A stretch of 64,000 nucleotides of DNA. Origin: an uncultured Bacteroides sp. GTDB taxonomy: Bacteria > Bacteroidota > Bacteroidia > Bacteroidales > Bacteroidaceae. The notes beneath the pieces were generated by a model, which was given only the letters and a program-made list of their open reading frames with translations, did not search any database and was not told the origin of the DNA. The stretch covers positions 1 through 64,000 of the forward strand of contig URWA01000011.1 of NCBI GenBank assembly GCA_900551445.1, written 5' to 3'. The position numbers were made by a program, and so were the translations under genes. Shown here one piece after another: positions 35,394 through 43,445 of the stretch. The first letter of the stretch is position 1. Each line of letters begins with the position of its first letter.

Positions 35394-35527
35394 CTATCCA
35401 CACGTTATTCACAAGCTGTGAATAACAATAACTCACTGATATACAAGCTTTGTAAAGAAGAAATCAAATATTACTCACAAGGATTTCAACAAGTAATTAA
35501 CCAGTCTGTTCATATCCTATATTCACA
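35394..35527. repeat. Cluster of DnaA-box-like sites
   Basis: CTATCCACA (35394-35402), TTATTCACA (35405-35413) and TGTGAATAA (35417-35425, the reverse complement of TTATTCACA) each differ at one position from TTATCCACA. The last two form a perfect inverted repeat with 10-bp arms and a 3-bp spacer. TTACTCACA (35471-35479) and ATATTCACA (35519-35527) match at seven of nine positions. The whole 230-bp gap is AT-rich and gene-free. It may be a DnaA-binding region or even a replication origin, or an operator palindrome of the DUF3843 gene. Confidence 0.4.
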
Positions 35528-35536
35528 AAAAAATCC

Positions 35537-35568
35537 TGTCCGCACGTTTCAGAAACGCGGACAGGATT
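35537..35568 (-). terminator. Terminator of the U32 peptidase gene
   Basis: TCCTGTCCGC pairs with GCGGACAGGA around a GTTTC-type loop (about 35535-35570), 20 nt beyond the stop on the minus strand, followed by a T run in that direction. Confidence 0.8.
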
Positions 35569-35589
35569 TCCTCTTACTGATTCTTCAAA

Positions 35590-36861
35590 TTATTCTTTCC
35601 GTTTTGCCTTCAGTTCTTCTGCCGGCACCATACGATACAGACGGTCGCTCGGACGAATACGGCCCGGCACCTTGAACGATACGTGTACCCCTTTCTTTAC
35701 CACATCCACCGGCTTCAGGTCTACACGTGCCTCTTCCAGCGTGACATACATGGCCCCGGTAGTCGGACCGGTAATCAGGAGTTTGTCGCCCACCTTGATT
35801 TCAGCCGCTTCAATCAGAAACTCAGCCACTCCGATATTGGAGAAATACTTAATGCCGCGTCCGGCATATACCTTGCGTTCCGTAGCCTCCGAACCATAGT
35901 TCTTGCTCCATTCACCCAAGCGCTGTCCCAGATAGTATCCGTTCCAGAAACCACGGTTGAACACCGTTTTCAGACGTGTGTCCCAGTCGGCCACCTTCTC
36001 GTCGGAGAAGGTACCGTCGAGATACGACTGGATGGCTTCCTTGTAACATTCCACCACCGTACGCACGTACTCAGGACCACGGGCACGGCCTTCAATCTTG
36101 AACACCCGCACACCGGCTTCAATCATCTCGTCCATGAAATGAATAGTCTTCAAATCTTTCGGCGACATGATATACTGGTTGTCCACTTCCAGTTCGATAT
36201 CGCTTTCCTTGTCTTTCACGATGTAAGCCCGGCGGCATACCTGCATGCAAGCACCCCGGTTGGCCGATGCGTTCTGTTCGTTCAGGCTCAGATAGCATTT
36301 TCCGGAAACCGCCATGCACAAAGCTCCGTGGCAGAACATTTCGATACGAACCAGTTCACCCATCGGGCCCTTGATCTGCTGTTCCTGAATGGCATCGTAT
36401 ATCTTACGCACCTGCTTGAGGTTCAACTCACGCGCCAGCACCACCACATCGGCAAAGCGGGAATAGAACTTCAGCGCTTCCGCATTGCTGATGTTCAGCT
36501 GGGTAGAAAGATGCACTTCCTGTCCCACCTCGTTACAGTAAGCCATCACGGCCACATCGGCTGCAATGACGGCACTGATACCGGCTTCCTTGGCTGCATC
36601 CACAATCTTGCGCATCAGTTCAATGTCTTCGTCGTAGATGATGGTATTGATGGTCAGGTAACTCTTCACCCCGTGTTCCTCGCACACCTTGGCGATTTCA
36701 CGCAAGTCTTCTATGGTAAAAGTGCTCGCCGAACGCGCACGCATGTTCAAACTCTCGATGCCGAAATAGATGGAATCGGCTCCGGCATGAAGGGCAGCTG
36801 CCAACGACTCGCGCGAGCCAACAGGTGCCATGATTTCAAAGTCTTTGATTGTATAACTCAT
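35590..36861 (-). CDS. U32-family peptidase / RNA hydroxylation-type protein
   Basis: A 423-residue U32 protein. I choose ATG 36861 (MSYTIKDFEIMAPVGSRESL); the frame is open to 37158, but that extension runs through the promoter and the antisense dus gene. The N-terminus has APVGSRESLAAALHAGADSIYFG. The U32 signature is EMFCHGALCMAVSGKCYLS, and further Cys residues follow in NRGACMQVCRR. These cysteines are typical of U32 proteins such as the tRNA/rRNA hydroxylation factors TrhP and RlhA of E. coli, so an RNA-modification role is as likely as proteolysis; the divergent neighbour also modifies tRNA. The C-terminal beta domain is present. Confidence 0.9.
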   Translation of the reverse strand: MSYTIKDFEIMAPVGSRESLAAALHAGADSIYFGIESLNMRARSASTFTIEDLREIAKVCEEHGVKSYLTINTIIYDEDIELMRKIVDAAKEAGISAVIAADVAVMAYCNEVGQEVHLSTQLNISNAEALKFYSRFADVVVLARELNLKQVRKIYDAIQEQQIKGPMGELVRIEMFCHGALCMAVSGKCYLSLNEQNASANRGACMQVCRRAYIVKDKESDIELEVDNQYIMSPKDLKTIHFMDEMIEAGVRVFKIEGRARGPEYVRTVVECYKEAIQSYLDGTFSDEKVADWDTRLKTVFNRGFWNGYYLGQRLGEWSKNYGSEATERKVYAGRGIKYFSNIGVAEFLIEAAEIKVGDKLLITGPTTGAMYVTLEEARVDLKPVDVVKKGVHVSFKVPGRIRPSDRLYRMVPAEELKAKRKE

Positions 36862-36881
36862 TTCCACTATTATGATATTAC

Positions 36882-36935
36882 CGCGCAAAGGTAGCGTTTT
36901 TTCGGGATATAATAAAATTTCACTACCTTTGCGCG
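36882..36935. promoter_or_regulatory. Mirror-image divergent promoters of U32 and dus genes
   Basis: The minus-strand -7 box TACCTTTG (36886-36893) and the plus-strand -7 box TACCTTTG (36924-36931) lie in a perfect 13-bp inverted repeat, CGCGCAAAGGTAG and CTACCTTTGCGCG, 28 bp apart. The -33 region of each promoter must fall within the other's core, so the two genes probably compete for polymerase. Confidence 0.65.
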
Positions 36936-36949
36936 ACAATATCAAGCCA

Positions 36950-37939
36950 ATGAAAATTAGGAACATAGATTTAGGAGAAAAGCCAGTGTTGCTGGCCCCG
37001 ATGGAAGATGTCACCGACCCAGCTTTCCGCCTGATGTGCAAGCAGTTTGGTGCCGACATGGTGTACACGGAGTTCGTGTCGAGCGATGCGTTGATCCGTT
37101 CGGTAGGAAAAACGATGTTGAAACTGAATATCAGTGAGAAGGAACGCCCGGTAGCCATCCAGATTTATGGAAAAGATACTGATACGATGGTGGAAGCGGC
37201 CCGCATCGTGGAACAGGCACAACCCGACATTCTAGACCTGAACTTCGGATGTCCGGTGAAACGGGTAGCCGGCAAGGGAGCCGGTTCGGGACTGTTGCAG
37301 AACGTACCCAAGATGCTGGAGATTACCCGTGCCGTGGTCAATGCCGTCAAGATTCCGGTTACGGTAAAAACCCGTTTGGGATGGGATGCGGAACACAAAA
37401 TCATCGTGGAGCTGGCGGAACAGTTGCAGGATTGCGGCATTGAGGCCCTGACCATCCACGGACGTACCCGTGCCCAGATGTACACTGGCGAAGCCGACTG
37501 GACCCTTATCGGAGAAGTGAAGAAAAATCCGAGAATGTACATCCCCATCATCGGCAACGGCGATATCACCACGCCTCAACGTGCCAAAGAATGTTTCGAC
37601 CGCTACGGAGTGGATGCCATCATGATTGGACGGGCCAGTTTCGGACGCCCCTGGATTTTCAAGGAAGTAAAGCATTATCTGGAGACCGGAGAAGAACTTC
37701 CGCCCCTTTCTTTCAAATGGCGGATGGATGTCTTGCGGCAAGAAGTGCTCGACAGTGTGAACCTGCTGGATGAGCGCAGAGGTATCCTGCATGTGCGCCG
37801 TCACTTGGCAGCCTCCCCACTGTTCAAGGGGATTCCCAACTTCAAGGATACCCGCATCGCCATGCTGCGTGCAGAGACCCTCCAGGAGTTGAATACCATC
37901 CTGGACCACATTGAAAATACATTCGGTAAGGAAGACTAA
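36950..37939 (+). CDS. tRNA-dihydrouridine synthase (DusB-like)
   Basis: A 330-residue flavin enzyme that reduces uridines in tRNA. I start at 36950 (MKIRNIDLGEKPVLLAPMEDVTD), 19 nt after the -7 box; the longer open frame begins within the promoter. Motifs: LAPMEDVTDPAFR, the FMN/active-site region LDLNFGCPVKRVAGKGAGSGLL with the catalytic Cys, VKTRLGWD, TIHGRTRAQMYTGEADW and IPIIGNGDITT. The Dus subtype is closest to DusB/NifR3 by eye. Convergent with the PAP2 gene. Confidence 0.94.
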   Translation: MKIRNIDLGEKPVLLAPMEDVTDPAFRLMCKQFGADMVYTEFVSSDALIRSVGKTMLKLNISEKERPVAIQIYGKDTDTMVEAARIVEQAQPDILDLNFGCPVKRVAGKGAGSGLLQNVPKMLEITRAVVNAVKIPVTVKTRLGWDAEHKIIVELAEQLQDCGIEALTIHGRTRAQMYTGEADWTLIGEVKKNPRMYIPIIGNGDITTPQRAKECFDRYGVDAIMIGRASFGRPWIFKEVKHYLETGEELPPLSFKWRMDVLRQEVLDSVNLLDERRGILHVRRHLAASPLFKGIPNFKDTRIAMLRAETLQELNTILDHIENTFGKED

Positions 37940-37950
37940 ACTCCTTACCG
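37924..37950. terminator. Hairpin between dus and PAP2 genes
   Basis: CGGTAAGGA pairs with TCCTTACCG (9 bp) across the dus stop codon, in the 18-nt gap between convergent genes. Only weak T runs follow. Confidence 0.45.
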
Positions 37951-37957
37951 ACTTTCC

Positions 37958-38941
37958 TTAATACATAATCCGCTTGAAAACAGGTGAGATGAACCAGCGC
38001 TTGTACATCAGCGTCGCCAGCTGGTACACGAAAAACGCGGTAATCAATCCCACGAGAGAATCAATCAGGTAGTGCGCCTGGATGTAGACTGTGGCACAGC
38101 ACAGCAACACATAGAACGGAAACAGGATATAAGCCAGCTTCCGGTTCACACGCCAGGCCATAATCATCACAATGGTAGAGATACCCACATGTGAACTGGG
38201 AAAAGCGGCTGTAGGACGTTCGCCCACTTCCTGGGAGGCTTCCACCAGATTATAGAAGAATCCATGCTCATATCCGGGCCCCGGAAGCAAGAATGTATTG
38301 TGGTTGAAATAATCGCCGATGGGCGTAAAGTCACACGCATTCACCTTGTCCATCCCAATGGCCGGGAAGTAAAACTGCGGGCCCGCTACCGGCACCAAAA
38401 TATAGAACAGGTAGTAAATGAAGAAAGAGGTGACCAACACAAAACAGATTTTCTCAAACCACTCAAACCGGGTCAGAAAGTAATACACCACCACAATCAG
38501 CATCATGGGATAATAAAAGAAGTAACCCATATTGAACGGCTCACTGAACCATACCGAGGGGCACAGCTTACTGAATTCCACGGAGGGCTGGCAATGGAAA
38601 ATGGTCTGTTCGGCAGAAGCAAACAGATAGTCCAGGTTCGGGAACAGACGGTTGAACTCAAACGTGTCCGGATACCAGTAGGCCAGCAGTGACATCTGCA
38701 CCACCATACGGATAAAAGCGGTCAACCGACAGGGAAATGCCTGATACAGATGAATCAGTACGAACGTCAGCACCACAATGCCCAGACGTTCCAGCAACAT
38801 CGTCCCGGGATGGTCCATCCGGGGATAGAGCAACAAAATCAAAATCGTGGTCAGGGCATTATAAATCAAACTGATGCTTTCTACCGCAAACAGTCCCTTT
38901 CCACTTTCTACTCGTTCAAATAACTTCAGTTCTATAGCCAT
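37958..38941 (-). CDS. PAP2-superfamily integral membrane protein
   Basis: A 327-residue protein with several hydrophobic segments. The PAP2 signature appears as RPTAAFPSSHVG (about 248) and the last motif as AHYLIDSLVG (about 298), giving the catalytic His and Asp; the Arg-rich first motif is weak. This arrangement resembles the inositol-phosphorylceramide synthase-like branch more than soluble phosphatases. Its start overlaps the end of the upstream epimerase gene by 10 nt, so they are translated together. A role in lipid head-group transfer or phospholipid dephosphorylation is inferred. Confidence 0.8.
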   Translation of the reverse strand: MAIELKLFERVESGKGLFAVESISLIYNALTTILILLLYPRMDHPGTMLLERLGIVVLTFVLIHLYQAFPCRLTAFIRMVVQMSLLAYWYPDTFEFNRLFPNLDYLFASAEQTIFHCQPSVEFSKLCPSVWFSEPFNMGYFFYYPMMLIVVVYYFLTRFEWFEKICFVLVTSFFIYYLFYILVPVAGPQFYFPAIGMDKVNACDFTPIGDYFNHNTFLLPGPGYEHGFFYNLVEASQEVGERPTAAFPSSHVGISTIVMIMAWRVNRKLAYILFPFYVLLCCATVYIQAHYLIDSLVGLITAFFVYQLATLMYKRWFISPVFKRIMY

Positions 38942-39942
38942 CCTTCTTTCTTATACCAGGCAATTATTTCTTTTACACCTCTTTCCAACGGATATTCGGG
39001 CACATAGCCCAACTCTTTTTCCAGCGGGGAAATGTCACACCTCCAGTTCCGCTGCTTCATGATACGATACTTGTCACAGTTCAATGTACTGGTCTTCCGG
39101 GCCAGCCGTCCGATATTTTCCGCCACAAACGAGATGGCTTTCAAGAGAAACAACGGACACACCAGACGAACCATCCACGGATTGCCCAATTCTTTCCGGA
39201 TCAGATCGGAGAACGTATGACTACTGTACACTTTTCCGTCGCTCACAAAATAGGCCCGACCCGTGACGTTTTTTTCAATGGCCAGATAAATGGCCTGTAC
39301 CAGATCTTTCACAAAAACAAACGTGATGTCCTGCCGCTTGAAGCCTGCCGCAAAATCCACATGCTGCTTTACAGACTTGGCCATCAGAAAATAATCGTGC
39401 TCCCGAGGTCCGTACACGCCGGTGGGGCGGAAAATCACATACGAAAAGCCTGACAAGGACTTCAGGTATTCCTCCGTATGCAGTTTGCTCAATCCATACG
39501 CCGTATTCGGGCGTGGCGTATCTTCCTCGCAAATGGAAGTGTAATCTTTTTCACGTATCGGTCCAAATATACTTAACGAACTAATGTAAATAAAGTTCAC
39601 GGGAAGCATGTCCAATCGCTTCAGCGTCTCGATAAAATACCGTGTAGCCCAGTAATTCCCGATTTCAAAATCGGCCTTGTCCAAGCATTTGGTCACCCCG
39701 GCGCAATGAATGATGTAATCCCATTTCCCATGCAAGCGTTTCTGCTCTTCCAGCTGTCCGGCCAGACGGTCGGAATCGGTAAAGTCCAGCACCGCAAAAC
39801 GAATCCGTGCATCCTGTAGATATTTCCGGCTACTGGTTTTTCGTACACCGGCCCATACCTGGTAACCTCGTTCCAAGGCCCCTTCCACCAGAAAACTGCC
39901 AATAAACCCACTGGCACCTGTCACTAATACTTTCTTCTCCAT
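38932..39942 (-). CDS. NAD(P)-dependent epimerase/dehydratase (extended SDR)
   Basis: A 336-residue short-chain dehydrogenase of the extended type. The nucleotide-binding motif is VTGASGFIGSFL at residues 6-17, the SDR Ser/Tyr/Lys set is in ISSLSIFG and YGLSKLHTEEYL, and RPTGVYGPR is typical. It has no signal peptide. It lies 5 nt after the CDF gene and overlaps the PAP2 gene by 10 nt. Similar proteins in other bacteria reduce 3-ketosphinganine-type ceramide precursors, which would suit the PAP2 partner in a sphingolipid organism, but sugar-nucleotide or other substrates cannot be excluded. Confidence 0.88.
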   Translation of the reverse strand: MEKKVLVTGASGFIGSFLVEGALERGYQVWAGVRKTSSRKYLQDARIRFAVLDFTDSDRLAGQLEEQKRLHGKWDYIIHCAGVTKCLDKADFEIGNYWATRYFIETLKRLDMLPVNFIYISSLSIFGPIREKDYTSICEEDTPRPNTAYGLSKLHTEEYLKSLSGFSYVIFRPTGVYGPREHDYFLMAKSVKQHVDFAAGFKRQDITFVFVKDLVQAIYLAIEKNVTGRAYFVSDGKVYSSHTFSDLIRKELGNPWMVRLVCPLFLLKAISFVAENIGRLARKTSTLNCDKYRIMKQRNWRCDISPLEKELGYVPEYPLERGVKEIIAWYKKEGWL

Positions 39943-39947
39943 ACTTT

Positions 39948-40850
39948 TTACTTCTCAGGTTCTGCATGGATACTGATATACGTATTCGCTCCAAAGGCTT
40001 CCCGCAATTTTTTTTCGATGGCCGTCACCTTTTCATGTGCCTCATGTAAAGAAATATTTCCATCCATACGCACATGCATGTCCATCGCATAATGGCTTCC
40101 TATCCGCCGGGTACGCAGATGATGAGGTTGTGACACCCCTTCTTCCGACAAAACAATCTTGGTAATTTCCTGTTCAATATCGTCCGGAAGCGAGCGTTCC
40201 AGCAGTTCATCCACACACGACTTGAGTTGCTTGACAGCTACCTGCACGATAAAGACGCTGACAATCACGGCCGCCAACGGGTCGAGTACCCGCCAGCTGT
40301 CGCCCAGCAGGATGGCTCCTCCGATACCGATTGCCGTACCGATGGAAGAGAATGCATCGCTGCGGTGATGCCAGGCATTCGCAATGACGGCTGGGCTGTT
40401 ATAACGTTTGCCCACCACACGGGTGTAATGAAACAAGATTTCCTTGGATACAATGGATACAATGGCCGCCGCCAAGGCAATCCAACCGGGAGACTGCAGC
40501 GTCTCTCCTCTGAAGAAGAGTACAATTGACTCCACCCCACTCCAGCAAATGCCCACGCCCACAGCCAGCAGAGCCGCACCAATCAGCAAAGTAGCCAGCG
40601 TTTCATATTTTCCATGCCCATAGTCATGGTCCTTGTCTTCCGGCTTACTGGAAATACGTACAAAGACGATTACGATTAAATCCGTAATCAAATCCGACAA
40701 AGAATGGACCGCATCGGCAATCATGGCCGCACTCTTGCCCCAAAAACCAGCCGCAAACTTACAAGCTACCAATAGAATATTCACCAAGCTTCCCACCAGG
40801 GTCACTTTGTATATTTCATGTTCGCGGACGGATGATTCAACTTCATTCAT
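39948..40850 (-). CDS. Cation diffusion facilitator family transporter
   Basis: About 300 residues from ATG 40850 (MNEVESSVREHEIYKVTLVG); the frame continues to 40916 across the promoter, so the shorter start is preferred. There are six hydrophobic segments, metal-site motifs MIADAVHSLSDLITD and ANAWHHRSDAFSSIGT, and a cytosolic C-terminal domain with HHLRTRRIGSHYAMDMHVRMD. Such proteins export zinc, iron, manganese or cobalt in exchange for protons. It is the first gene of an operon with the epimerase and PAP2 genes; the reason for the link is not evident. Confidence 0.94.
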   Translation of the reverse strand: MNEVESSVREHEIYKVTLVGSLVNILLVACKFAAGFWGKSAAMIADAVHSLSDLITDLIVIVFVRISSKPEDKDHDYGHGKYETLATLLIGAALLAVGVGICWSGVESIVLFFRGETLQSPGWIALAAAIVSIVSKEILFHYTRVVGKRYNSPAVIANAWHHRSDAFSSIGTAIGIGGAILLGDSWRVLDPLAAVIVSVFIVQVAVKQLKSCVDELLERSLPDDIEQEITKIVLSEEGVSQPHHLRTRRIGSHYAMDMHVRMDGNISLHEAHEKVTAIEKKLREAFGANTYISIHAEPEK

Positions 40851-40875
40851 ATCAGACTTTGTAATAAGAACGCGG

Positions 40876-40883
40876 CAAAGATA
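40876..40883 (-). promoter_or_regulatory. -7 box of the CDF-epimerase-PAP2 operon
   Basis: TATCTTTG on the minus strand (TAnnTTTG), 25 nt before the CDF start codon chosen here. It supports the shorter start. Confidence 0.55.
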
Positions 40884-40958
40884 ATAGTTTTTCAGCATCT
40901 TAACAGAAAAATCCACGTTTATTCCACGGAATTTGCTTTCTTTGTATAATCGAACATA

Positions 40959-40981
40959 CCGGTTGCTAAGAGAGGAACCGG
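40959..40981 (+). other. Short hairpin in the rnr leader
   Basis: CCGGTT at 40959-40964 pairs with AACCGG at 40976-40981, 17 nt upstream of the rnr start codon. RNase R removes structured RNA, so a leader hairpin could allow feedback, but this is speculation from position. Confidence 0.3.
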
Positions 40982-40998
40982 CCTAAACAATAAACAAC

Positions 40999-43149
40999 AT
41001 GGCTAAAAAGAAAAAAGAGAAAAAAGGCGGAAAGCACCTGAAGAAAAAAGAGCTCGTAGAAATGCTGCTCAGTTATTTCCGCACAAAGCCGAATGAAGCA
41101 TTCAGCCTCAAGCAGTTGTTCCAAGCTCTAAAACTCACGACCCATCCGGGAAAAATGCTTTGTATCGATGTCGTAGAGGAAATGGTGGAAGACAATTTCC
41201 TGATTGAAATCGAAAAGGGGCGCTATAAAATCAATGACAAAGGACAGATTCTGACCGGTACCTTCCAGCGGAAGAGCAACGGAAAGAACTCGTTTATCCC
41301 CGACGACGGTGGAGAACCGATTTTCATTGCAGAACGTAACTCCGCGCACGCCATGAACAACGACAAAGTGAAAGTGTCCTTGTGTGCCAAATGCCGGAAA
41401 AAACAGGTGGAAGGACAGGTCATCGAGATTCTGGAACGTGCCAACGAAACATTTGTCGGTGTACTGAAAGTATCGAAGAATTATGCCTTCCTGTTGACGG
41501 AAGCCAACACGCTGGCCAATGACATCTTCATTCCGAAAGACAAGCTGAAAGGTGGAAAGGATGGGGACAAGGCTGTGGTACGAATCACCGAATGGCCGGA
41601 AGAGGCAAAGAACCCGTTTGGAGAGGTGATTGACATTCTGGGAAAAGCCGGCGACAATACCACCGAAATGCATGCCATCCTGGCCGAATACGGATTGCCT
41701 TATACTTATCCGCAAGCCGTGGAAGCAGCTGCCGAGAAACTGTCGGCTGAAATCACACCGGAAGACTATGCCGAACGCGAAGACTTCCGCGACGTGGTGA
41801 CCTTCACCATCGACCCGAAGGACGCCAAGGACTTCGACGACGCCCTGTCTATCCGCAACCTGAAACCGGGACTATGGGAAGTGGGAGTTCACATTGCGGA
41901 TGTATCGCACTACGTGAAGGAAGGAAGCATCATCGACAAGGAAGCAGTGAAACGTGCCACTTCTGTGTATCTGGTCGACCGCACCATTCCGATGCTCCCG
42001 GAACGGTTGTGTAACTTCATCTGCTCTCTGCGACCGGACGAGGAAAAGCTGGCTTACTCTGTCATTTTCGACATGAACGAGAAAGCCGAAGTGAAGAATT
42101 TCCGTATCCGCCACACCGTCATCAAATCCAACCGCCGTTTCACATACGAAGAGGCACAACAGATTATTGAAACGGGAGAAGGCGACTACAAAGAAGAAAT
42201 TCTGGAACTGAACCGCCTGGCTCAGATTCTGCGGGAAAAACGAATGAGTGCCGGTTCCATCAACTTCGACCGTTGTGAGGTGAAATTCGAGATTGACGAG
42301 AACGGCAAACCGCTCAGTGTGTACTTCAAGGTTTCCAAGGAAGCCAACAAGCTGATTGAGGAATTCATGCTGCTGGCCAACCGTACCGTAGCCGAATACG
42401 TCGGAAAGGTGCCTAAGAACAAGAAGCCGAAGGTATTCCCTTATCGTATCCACGACCTTCCGGACCCCGACAAACTGGACAACCTGAACCAGTTCATCGC
42501 CCGCTTTGGTTATAAAATCCGTACGGGAGGCAGCAAGGTGGAAGTTTCCAAGTCACTCAACCACCTGCTCAATGAAATCAACGGCAAAAAGGAACAGAAC
42601 CTGATAGAAACAGTGTCCTTGCGCGCCATGCAAAAGGCCCGTTACTCCATCTACAACATCGGACACTACGGACTGGGATTTGATTACTACACCCATTTCA
42701 CCTCTCCTATCCGCCGTTATCCGGACCTGATGGTACACCGTCTGCTCACCCGTTACCTGGCAGGAGGACGAAGCGCCCAGGCCGACAAATACGAGACCCT
42801 TTGCGAACACAGTTCGGCCATGGAACAGACTGCCGCCAGTGCAGAACGTGCTTCCGTGAAATACAAGCAAGTGGAATTCATGGGCGACCGTATCGGACAG
42901 GTGTACGATGGCGTTATCTCTGGAGTGACAGAATGGGGCCTCTATGTGGAAATCAATGAAAACAAATGCGAGGGCATGATTGCCATGCGTGATTTAGGCA
43001 ACGATTTCTACGAGTTTGATGAAAAGAACTATTGCCTCATCGGACGCCGCCATCACCAGAAGTTCAGCCTCGGCGACCCGATTAAGATTAAAGTGGCCCG
43101 TGCCAACCTGGCCAAGAAACAGTTGGATTTTGTATTGGCAGAAGAATAA
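40999..43149 (+). CDS. rnr: Ribonuclease R
   Basis: A 716-residue 3'-5' exoribonuclease of the RNB family that degrades structured RNA. A Lys-rich start (MAKKKKEKKGGKHLKKKE) is followed by a winged-helix domain (about 20-75), cold-shock-like OB folds (about 80-220), the RNB domain (about 250-580) with the metal-binding aspartates in TIDPKDAKDFDDALS, and a C-terminal S1 domain (about 630-716, YDGVISGVTEWGLYVEI). The length is normal for the Bacteroidetes form. It is monocistronic, with a strong terminator after the stop. Confidence 0.97.
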   Translation: MAKKKKEKKGGKHLKKKELVEMLLSYFRTKPNEAFSLKQLFQALKLTTHPGKMLCIDVVEEMVEDNFLIEIEKGRYKINDKGQILTGTFQRKSNGKNSFIPDDGGEPIFIAERNSAHAMNNDKVKVSLCAKCRKKQVEGQVIEILERANETFVGVLKVSKNYAFLLTEANTLANDIFIPKDKLKGGKDGDKAVVRITEWPEEAKNPFGEVIDILGKAGDNTTEMHAILAEYGLPYTYPQAVEAAAEKLSAEITPEDYAEREDFRDVVTFTIDPKDAKDFDDALSIRNLKPGLWEVGVHIADVSHYVKEGSIIDKEAVKRATSVYLVDRTIPMLPERLCNFICSLRPDEEKLAYSVIFDMNEKAEVKNFRIRHTVIKSNRRFTYEEAQQIIETGEGDYKEEILELNRLAQILREKRMSAGSINFDRCEVKFEIDENGKPLSVYFKVSKEANKLIEEFMLLANRTVAEYVGKVPKNKKPKVFPYRIHDLPDPDKLDNLNQFIARFGYKIRTGGSKVEVSKSLNHLLNEINGKKEQNLIETVSLRAMQKARYSIYNIGHYGLGFDYYTHFTSPIRRYPDLMVHRLLTRYLAGGRSAQADKYETLCEHSSAMEQTAASAERASVKYKQVEFMGDRIGQVYDGVISGVTEWGLYVEINENKCEGMIAMRDLGNDFYEFDEKNYCLIGRRHHQKFSLGDPIKIKVARANLAKKQLDFVLAEE

Positions 43150-43181
43150 CAGCTATCAAATCCGTTCTATTCCATAAAAAT

Positions 43182-43227
43182 CTCCCCGCTCTTCTTAAAG
43201 ACTTGATGTCTGGGAAGAGCGGGGATT
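43182..43227. terminator. Bidirectional terminator of rnr and the small basic protein gene
   Basis: CCCCGCTCTTC at 43184-43194 pairs perfectly with 43214-43224, flanked by A-rich and T-rich sides, between the convergent rnr and 43-residue genes. Confidence 0.85.
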
Positions 43228-43231
43228 CTTA

Positions 43232-43363
43232 TTATTTCACCCTACGATTCAACTGGTTATTTGCTTTTTCCGGACGGGATTTCCCCACCCGTTTGCCACT
43301 TGCTTTTTTCTTATTGTTCTGTTTTGCTTTGAAAGCAAAAGGATTTTTCTTGTTCACTACCAT
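43232..43363 (-). CDS. Small very basic protein, 43 residues
   Basis: ATG at 43363, TAA at 43232-43234. The product starts MVVNKKNPFAFKAKQNNKKK and continues with ASGKRVGKSRPEKANNQLNR to RVK. Seventeen of 43 residues are Lys or Arg and only one is acidic. It has its own promoter, a -7 box TATTTTTG on the minus strand (43387-43380 region) with TTTTG 20 nt further upstream, and ends at the shared terminator. The strong composition and the full transcription unit argue for a real gene, perhaps RNA- or ribosome-associated. I do not recognise a named family. Confidence 0.65.
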   Translation of the reverse strand: MVVNKKNPFAFKAKQNNKKKASGKRVGKSRPEKANNQLNRRVK

Positions 43364-43420
43364 ACTGCATTGATTTTTCCACAAAAATAGGATTTTATTG
43401 GATTCATCACAAAATATCGT

Positions 43421-43428
43421 TACTTTTG
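43421..43428 (+). promoter_or_regulatory. -7 box of cysE
   Basis: TACTTTTG (TAnnTTTG). It falls inside the longest open frame and so decides the start: translation must begin after about 43435. It diverges from the promoter of the 43-residue gene. Confidence 0.55.
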
Positions 43429-43445
43429 TCCATTATCAAAATGAA

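Noticed and set aside
36862..37158. N-terminal extension of the U32 gene by 99 residues
   Set aside because: It would run through the divergent promoters and antisense to the dus gene, and has no similarity to U32 N-termini. ATG 36861 fits the family start.
43398..43445. Upstream start of cysE
   Set aside because: The -7 box TACTTTTG at 43421-43428 lies inside this part, so it cannot be in the main transcript.
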